Assembly (NCBI RefSeq): GCF_000003815.2
Contig: NC_049991.1
Location: 952,647-992,584 of the forward strand
Direction of reading: 5' to 3'
Origin: Branchiostoma floridae
Lineage: Eukaryota > Chordata > Leptocardii > Amphioxiformes > Branchiostomatidae
Length of the DNA stretch: 39,938 nucleotides
Of this stretch, positions 34,401 through 39,938 are shown piece by piece. Below the pieces are notes generated by a model. It had not been told where the DNA came from. It saw only the letters and a list, made by a program, of their open reading frames with translations, and made no database searches. The translations under genes were made by a program, and so were the position numbers. The stretch's first letter is position 1; each line of letters begins with the position of its first letter.

Positions 34401-35091
34401 TCACTACTTGGTTGGGCGAGACTTCCCCACCATTTCTGCAGTACTGAAGGTAGATGTCACTCTCCAAGAACATTCTGTATGCATTTTCCTCCATGAACTT
34501 TTCTATTTCCAACTGGGCCTGGTCAAATATGGATATGTCCAATGGCTTACAATCAATATTTTTGGCTAAGTACTGTTTTGTCCCAGGCTTTACTCTATGA
34601 GTGAGGGTCCCTCTTCCTTCTTTGATATACTTGGTGTACACAATATTTGCTAGTCTCTGTGTTTTGTCGTCCTTGGGATCCATCTTTTTAAAGCCGTTGA
34701 CAGCAAAGTAGAATTCCAAGAGATGTTTGGAGTCTTCATTCTCCAGGTATAACTTAAACAACTGGCTACCATCCTTGTCTGACAGCAATGCTTGCAGGTT
34801 TTCTGCCCAGCGTAGATACGGTGGCGTAGGTGATGCACTCCCTTCTGGTTCAAATCCCAAGTCACAGTTTGTCCGTCTGGGCGTACCCGCTGACGAATGC
34901 GAGTAGTCCGACTTTGAGTAGTCTGATTTTGTGGAGTATTCACTCTTTGTGTTGCTGGAGCCACTGTGCTGGCTTCCATGGTTGGATTCGGTTTCCTCGC
35001 CTGGTACTGGCGGCCGTGCACTCGTGGGTAAGTCCTCGGTGAACTTGCTCCCCCCAGTATCCTGGAGGTATTCCTGTACACCAATACTCAT
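25491..35091 (-). CDS. AXIN: Axin, scaffold of the beta-catenin destruction complex, 10 coding exons
   Basis: Exons on the minus strand: 35091-34202, 31846-31709, 29488-29380, 28955 to at least 28834 (running into a gap), 28417-27792, 27112-26990, 26866-26648, 26280-26173, 25924-25754, 25617-25491 (TGA). All visible junctions are GT-AG and phases agree. About 878 codons are visible plus roughly ten in the gap, against 862 (AXIN1) and 843 (AXIN2) in human. Axin nucleates APC, GSK3, CK1 and beta-catenin in the cytoplasm and polymerises through DIX. Visible landmarks: tankyrase motif RPPVPGEE (26-33); RGS domain about 95-217 after [30 protein letters not shown] (exon 2); GSK3-binding [14 protein letters not shown] (exon 4); beta-catenin-binding [16 protein letters not shown] and a His tract (exon 5); [13 protein letters not shown] (exon 8); DIX domain in exons 9-10 ([14 protein letters not shown]), ending GKVERIE. 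The start was chosen at ATG 35091, because MSIGVQEYL followed by FTEDLP mirrors vertebrate Axin N-termini. Confidence 0.96.
28433..28524 (+). repeat. 15-bp microsatellite bordering the Axin exon 4/5 gap
   Basis: Units of CATCACACACATCAA/CATCACACACATCTA repeat up to the first N. The array begins about 15 bp from the exon 5 acceptor at 28417 and probably caused the assembly gap that truncates exon 4. Confidence 0.85.
29690..29764. mobile_element. TA-flanked MITE (CTGTAAATGCA family), partial copy 3
   Basis: GCAGTGCTTTTGAGTTTGCA to ATTTCTGCATTTACAG, followed by TA, matches the right half of the 33555 copy. The left part is too diverged to delimit. It is in Axin intron 2-3. Confidence 0.7.
29765..31708 (-). 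other. AXIN: Axin intron between exons 2 and 3, remainder
   Basis: No exon-like frame flanked by splice sites was found. It contains a C homopolymer near 29817 and the GT microsatellite at 31615. Otherwise it is unremarkable AT-rich sequence. Confidence 0.6.
31615..31652 (+). repeat. AXIN: GT microsatellite in Axin intron 2-3
   Basis: (GT)n interrupted by CAT every 12-14 bp, about 60 bp from the exon 2 donor at 31709. Confidence 0.85.
31847..34201 (-). other. AXIN: Axin intron between exons 1 and 2
   Basis: 2.36 kb without coding signal. It contains the best-preserved TA-flanked MITE (33555-33746). The minus-strand frame at 32584-32874 has no splice-compatible boundaries and no recognisable domain. 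Confidence 0.65.
33555..33746. mobile_element. TA-flanked MITE (CTGTAAATGCA family), copy 4
   Basis: TA|CTGTAAATGCAT at the left and TTCATTTACAG|TA at the right, 192 bp, with internal CACAGTGGTTTTAAGTTTGC and AAAACCACCACCAACATTT. It has the clearest TA duplication of the four copies. It is in Axin intron 1-2. Confidence 0.85.
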
Positions 35092-35187
35092 GGTGGGTGG
35101 GAGGGGGGCACTACAGTCCCTACTCAACAAAGTTTCACCATCCAGGGGAAAGTTGGCTCACTACACTTGCTCCAAACAGATTTGTTC
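34202..35187 (-). other. AXIN: Axin first coding exon with its 5' UTR part
   Basis: The exon starts after a TTTCAG acceptor at 35187, has 96 nt of leader, then the ATG at 35091, and ends at AAG|GTATGC at 34202. It encodes the tankyrase motif and the whole RGS (APC-binding) domain in one uninterrupted 890-nt block. Residues 50-67 are a Ser/Tyr-rich tandem (S-E/D-Y-S repeated four times) ahead of the RGS domain. The open frame upstream of the ATG lacks an in-frame ATG. Confidence 0.85.
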
Positions 35188-36737
35188 CTGAAATTATACA
35201 CAACATAAATGTTAACTGATTGTATATAAGAATAAATGAATAATACACAGTTACTCAGGGGATGTGCTTTACCATACTATTGTGTTTTCTTCTTTCAGTA
35301 TAAAAAGTCAACATGGCTTATTTTCAACACCACCAGTTATCTACAACATACATGAGGCCCTCTTACATACATTATAGTGACTATAATCTTAACTAATTCA
35401 ACGGTAGTACTTCGTGATTAAGAGACATAGCCAACCCTACACAGTGGCTCTAGTTGTGAGGATTTGAATTTGCGGCTGGATGAAAATAGACATGCATTGC
35501 ATTTTCTTTCTGTCGGCGGCAACCAAATGCCCTCTAAATGAGTCTACCACACAGAGACATTTTTCATGCAAATGTTCCTGACAAGCGGCAAACTAAAGCA
35601 CAACAAACGCCACTGATATTCAAATCACACCACTCACGGACTACTTTGCGGTAGAACAAAGTCGGAACAATGTCACAATTATAACACTGTATATAAAAGG
35701 GTAGACCCCCTCCCATTGCCAATCAAATATGCAAGAAAACACATTGGCTTGGTGAATCCATCCTTTTTAATATATTTTAGAAACTGAAATGAAAATATAT
35801 TTGCTGGTCCAAACCGTTCCTCCTCCCATGTGGGGGTGTTGTGTATTTCAGAGGTCATGTATTCCAAATGCAATCCTTGCTTTTGAAACGGATCTGTTTT
35901 GAAGGGACCGAGTGCTGGGGGTCATACCGCGGGTCACGGACATTTCGCACGCTAAAATCCAGCCCCATGCCTCTCTCAGGCAGAGTTTTCCAATTATTTC
36001 CATCACACCACACAGTCACTATTCGCCAAGAAGTGTATTTTTTTGCTTCCTATCTAGACAACTGTGATTGACTAGCAGTTACGTCAGGGAATCTAAGCGT
36101 GCTGCTGACTAAAAGCAACCAGCAGAACCACGTTATAGGCATACAAATTTAAGTTAAAATATTAATAAAGGGTTGCAAAATTGATATAACGAGGTCTAAA
36201 ATGGGTGAAGGGTTTACTAATGTGCAGGATTACTTGCGAAATACAGGAGAGGGCGGGCGCCAACGTACACAGCGCTGCCGAGCCGTGCCACACGCGGCGG
36301 ACCCGCCAACGGAAAACCCTTCCCCAAGCGTCAACATTTTAGGTCTTGGACCCGTCTCTGGGTTTCATTGTAGCAAATCATATACAGCTATGGGCAAACT
36401 GTGGCCGGCGAACGGAAGATTACTGAGATACGGGGCCCCGTCAGGCTAGGAATGCCGTGTGCATGTGTGTCTCTAGCGCTAAAACGGCCCAACTAGACTG
36501 CAATCAAATTTGCACAGATAAAAGACTTGCCCCCGCGGCCCCTCCACCACAACACACCGAGTTCTCTCGGCCTTCGCACCAACTCTGTCCCCCAAAATCC
36601 ATCTCCTGACCCACAGAAGGCCTACAAACAACCTTCTGCTATGCTACTATCACAAACAGTTGGAAAATGCAGCGGAGCTGCGCTATTTTTAAAAGGCAAC
36701 GGCAAGCCATATTAAGATAATAGGGAATCGAGTTTAC
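35188..36737 (-). other. AXIN: Axin 5' intron (predicted)
   Basis: Between the predicted non-coding exon donor at 36738 and the acceptor at 35187. A plus-strand 82-codon frame at 36201-36449 has no recognised domain. No transposon ends were identified. Confidence 0.4.
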
Positions 36738-36960
36738 CTCTCGAGCCTGGGCTGATCAAACAACGACTAGAGCGATCTAGCTCGCCAATATGGCGCCATG
36801 TTGCCTCAGAATCACACAAGGAACATTCGACCATCCTACTAACCTTCATAATTCGCTGTATATCCATTCCATGGCGAGGAAAAGGTAGAATTTGGAGCGT
36901 TGTGGAGCGGGGAAGTTCAGCTTGCTGGTCGGCCGCACAGATCAAAGCACATGCCGCCAA
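36738..36960 (-). promoter_or_regulatory. AXIN: Probable Axin 5' non-coding exon and core promoter
   Basis: A strong donor GAGAG|GTAAAC ends at 36738 on the minus strand (a second candidate, AAG|GTTAGT, is near 36840), and the next acceptor downstream is 35187. The sequence is GC- and CpG-rich, unlike the AT-rich introns. It contains a palindromic ATGGCGCCAT (YY1-like core) near 36790 and a TCF/LEF-type ATCAAAG at 36941. The transcription start cannot be fixed. The exon call rests on splice-site quality and composition. Confidence 0.4.
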
Positions 36961-36973
36961 CTCCCTGGGGCCG

Positions 36974-37009
36974 TGACGTCACCCTGTGTACTGAGCCGCA
37001 CCAATCAGA
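36974..37009. promoter_or_regulatory. CRE palindrome and CCAAT box upstream of Axin
   Basis: A perfect TGACGTCA (cAMP-response-element palindrome) lies at about 36975, and ACCAATCAG (CCAAT/NF-Y box) follows about 25 bp away at about 37000. Both are common in GC-rich promoters. Together with the predicted donor at 36738 they place the likely Axin promoter here. Confidence 0.4.
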
Positions 37010-37019
37010 ATACAGAACT

Positions 37020-39331
37020 AAGGGTTCAAAAGATTCGGGCCGCGGGGGTGGACAGGACTACAGCTTACACTTAAATAATGAAATTCATCGCCATTATACC
37101 AAAAAAAAAATAAAATTTACCAAATCTATTTATTACATATGGTGAATTGATGATTAAAATGGAAAATGATCGACATTTAATCACAAAAACATTCTTTGAC
37201 GGCTGTTTCGCTTACAAAGTGGAAATTACATGTGCTTTACGTCTGAAATCGAACAGTGTTACAAAAAACTTTATTTTCTGAAGCTTTCTTGTACTTTTCG
37301 TAGTTATCTGATTAAAGAAATGTACCATGGGTTCACTCAGAAGAGGTCGGTACCGGAAGCAGTGATTGTTAACCCAGCCGAATGCCAGGCTCACCCCTCC
37401 GCCGAAATGGGTTGTCTACACACAACAAAAAGTAGCAATTATCGACTTGAGTGGGGAGAATTCGGAAGCCTTTGAAGACCAGCGCCCTGTATTTTGATAC
37501 ACTTATATCAATCACAGATGGCGGGCTGGACAGCAGCACTCGTATTTCTTTGTAAATTACGTCCGTTGCGTCGTCGTCAAAGTGTTGTGTGGTGTCTTTA
37601 GGCCTTGTAACTCTGTTTGTTAGGAGACCGGGGACGGTACGGGCGCTGTGCGGGGCCTGACTCGGAAGTGGCCCTATCAGCAGTACGCTGAATTGCCAGC
37701 ATATAAATTAAACAATGTCGGTTCGATTCATCCTTTTGAAGTGGGTCGCGGTGCCGAAACTCAAACAGAGAGAAAGACAAACCGGCTCGGTTCGCGGGCC
37801 GCCTGCCTGCGTTGCCGGGTGTATACTACAGTGGGCCCCGCCTGTTTGAGTGCCGCGGGTCGGGGCCATTGAGCCACCCGTCGGCACACTGTACCCGTCT
37901 TCCCGCCACTGTAACAGCTGTAGAGTTGGCGGGATCGCCGTGCCAGATGGCGCGGCAACGGAACAGAAATGGACGGAAGCCTTTTCTACTGGAATAGTGT
38001 AAAATGGTTGTGTGTACATGTAACTCTATATGGAAAGGAACGTCGAAAATCCTTTTAACTGTAGTATTTTACCTATCTATTCATTGCTCTTATTTTTTTT
38101 CGTTCGTCAAAATTAATGTAATAAATACATGAATTGAATCAAGAACATGTCCGGAAATGTGTTCATATACTGTGTAAGCTTATTTAGAAAAAAAAGTAAA
38201 AATAAGTAGTTCAGAAAGACTTGACCCGCCATGTTAGACAGATCTGTGCTATTTTTCACACATACCATTCGACAAAAGACTGGCTGACACGAAGGTGCCA
38301 AGAGCATGGATCTATTTTCACCTGGGCAGTGATTGTTTTACACAGTTATTCCCTGCGGCTTCGCACCTCATCATTTCCAACCACATTCAACTGACCGCCG
38401 GAACAATGCAACAAAATAACCGCGGCCGTAAAAACGTTCGTGTGTGAAATACACAAGGTTATAACCAAGACACTCCAAATTCTTTTGTTTTTAATAGAAG
38501 TAATTCTAGTATCTCTAGAACTAGTAATTCTAAATATATAAAGATTTTTTTAGAGTAGAGCAAAATCTTTTTAAATGTAGAAGTAGGTTATTGATGAGAT
38601 TGAAAATTCTTGCTTTAAAGTTTTGAAAGAAAGTTCAAATAATACATGTCACATCATGGCATGCGTGCTTAGATCTTGCCTTGTGAGAAGCACAGTGTTT
38701 TATCAAGTTAGCCACTTGCTTGGTCGGATCTGTGTACAACACATTGCTTACTGCCTGCCAACAAAAGGAGCGGAACCAACTAAAAATTTGCCTAAATCAG
38801 GGCTAAAAGAACAAAAGAAGGCGGTCCTTTGATATGATTCGCGACGGAGCGTCAAAATGCGGGCAATTCCGCCTGCGGCGCTTAGCGCAAAACGCGGACA
38901 AGCGGCCAAACTCCCATCTGGGCCGGTTGTCATAAAGGGAAAACACCTTACAAGCCATTAGGTCTGTTGTCTGGTGATAAAATCAGAATAGGTTCGGGGC
39001 GAGCGTGGTTCTTTGTGTACACATACTGTTTCGGTGGTTCTCATGGGCAAATGAAAATCATTGACCAGGAGACATTTTCGGACAATGTGTAAGGAAAACA
39101 TGGGGCGGTCGTCAAAAACTGCCTTTGATCAATGAGTTTTTAACCTCCTTGCTTTGATGAATAATTTAGACGTTACTTGGCAAGGCCAAAGACAGATATC
39201 AAAAGAAACGATGCCGACTGACATACCAGACAGACTACTTCTACCCCACGTCTTACTTGTAGACAAATTTCTCAGAAGTCGCTCTCTTTCTGCAGCATCG
39301 TTGAAAGTGGAAATAATCTTGATAAATTAAA
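37020..39331. other. Upstream flank of Axin, no gene seen
   Basis: GC-rich patches at 37500-37960 alternate with AT-rich DNA. TCF/LEF-type motifs CCTTTGATA (38826), CCTTTGATC (39122) and CTTTGAT (39152) lie here. A plus-strand ATGGCGGGC near 37518 opens only 27 codons. It could mark a divergent promoter, but no downstream exon was found. Confidence 0.45.
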
Positions 39332-39470
39332 TTGAGCCGTTAAAACGGCGCAGTATTGAACAAGTCGCACAAGGATTCCTGATCATGGTCTTAGCCCTAA
39401 TTTGGGGGGTTCCAATAAAATAAGGAATATCCTCATGCGACTTGTCTCTGGGCCGTTTTTAACCGCTCAA
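39332..39470. mobile_element. Small palindromic MITE, 139 bp
   Basis: TTGAGCCGTTAAAACGGC at the left and GCCGTTTTTAACCGCTCAA at the right, continuing inward with ACAAGTCGCACAAGGATTCC against GGAATATCCTCATGCGACTTG. Nearly the whole element can fold into one hairpin. The sequence after it (AAGTATGAAATAATGATG) resembles the left arm of the repeat at 1194. Confidence 0.8.
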
Positions 39471-39831
39471 AGTATGAAATAATGATGTAAATGTGGGAAT
39501 ATAGTGCATTGGATGTCAGTATTATACAGATTGCCTTATCCAGAATATTTCCATTTTTAGCGCTGCAATATTGCTTAGGTTGCCTTTAATTCTCCTAAGG
39601 ACAGGATAGCCCAAGAAGATATTATATTATGATATTATAAAGTTACATGAATTTTTGGTATGTGGTGTGGAGAAGAGTTTGGTCCCCTACCATTAATGTT
39701 TGTTTCTCAGAGAATATAAAATCCCATTATAGTTTGATTCTGAGGAGCTTGTACCATTGAAGGAGGTTGTCCGTCTTTCAACCTCATTGCTTTCTAGCCT
39801 CCTTCACCGGCGTCTCTGGGAAGCTTGGCAA

Positions 39832-39876
39832 TTTTTTTTTTGGGGGGAATTTTTTTGGGGGGGGGGGGGGGGGGGT
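39832..39876 (+). repeat. Homopolymer T/G tract
   Basis: A T run, then a run of more than 15 G near the window end. It is prone to sequencing error. Confidence 0.8.
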
Positions 39877-39938
39877 AGGTCGATTCGCGATTTTTAACCG
39901 GGAATATTATGCCGGGAAAGGAATATATGCCGGGAAAC

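Noticed and set aside
36201-36449. Plus-strand 82-codon frame starting ATGGGTGAAGGG
   Set aside because: No recognised domain, no splice or poly(A) context, and it lies in the predicted first intron of Axin.
37518-37600. Plus-strand ATGGCGGGC opening a 27-codon basic, mitochondrial-presequence-like peptide
   Set aside because: It ends in TAG with no convincing donor and no downstream exon. It may only mark a CpG-rich divergent promoter.
1-39938. A bacterial or phage defence or biosynthetic system
   Set aside because: There are no operons, ribosome-binding sites or long uninterrupted genes. All supported genes are multi-exon with GT-AG introns.

Overview
The window looks like nuclear DNA from an invertebrate chordate, most probably amphioxus (Branchiostoma). 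It carries two intron-rich genes with vertebrate-like exon structure, one Axin with features of both vertebrate AXIN1 and AXIN2, and many short inverted-repeat transposons, minisatellites and LINE/SINE fragments. The species call is inference. Five runs of N (1393-1713, 4957-5056, 5879-6008, 6839-7825, 28525-28833) are assembly gaps, and open frames across them mean nothing.

Both genes are on the minus strand, so they read right to left. Positions 2546-15658 hold a complete sodium-coupled solute carrier of the SLC5 family (multivitamin/monocarboxylate branch: SLC5A6, SLC5A8, SLC5A12). I could rebuild 14 coding exons whose phases join without a break into 573 residues. A further 5' exon at 18146-18335 is phase-compatible and would add a signal-anchor-like segment. 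Positions 25491-35091 hold a complete Axin gene, the scaffold of the beta-catenin destruction complex, in 10 coding exons. It encodes a tankyrase-binding motif, RGS domain, GSK3- and beta-catenin-binding segments and a C-terminal DIX domain. About ten codons are probably lost in the gap at 28525-28833. A GC-rich region at 36740-37020 with CRE and CCAAT motifs is its likely promoter.

The rest is introns and intergenic DNA. Positions 15.7-24.4 kb contain a 1.2-kb non-autonomous DNA transposon with a 5-bp target duplication, two LINE reverse-transcriptase remnants and a tRNA-like SINE head. Four copies of a TA-flanked MITE, three copies of a fold-back repeat, hAT-like elements and a TTAA-flanked fold-back element are scattered through the introns.

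The most striking observation is at 7826-8530. A 41-bp minisatellite of at least 17 copies is a tandem amplification of the 3' end of SLC5 exon 8 together with its splice donor, so the intron begins with a ladder of duplicate 5' splice sites. Only the exon-proximal site keeps the reading frame in the cases I followed.

There is no prokaryotic operon, CRISPR array or phage content.
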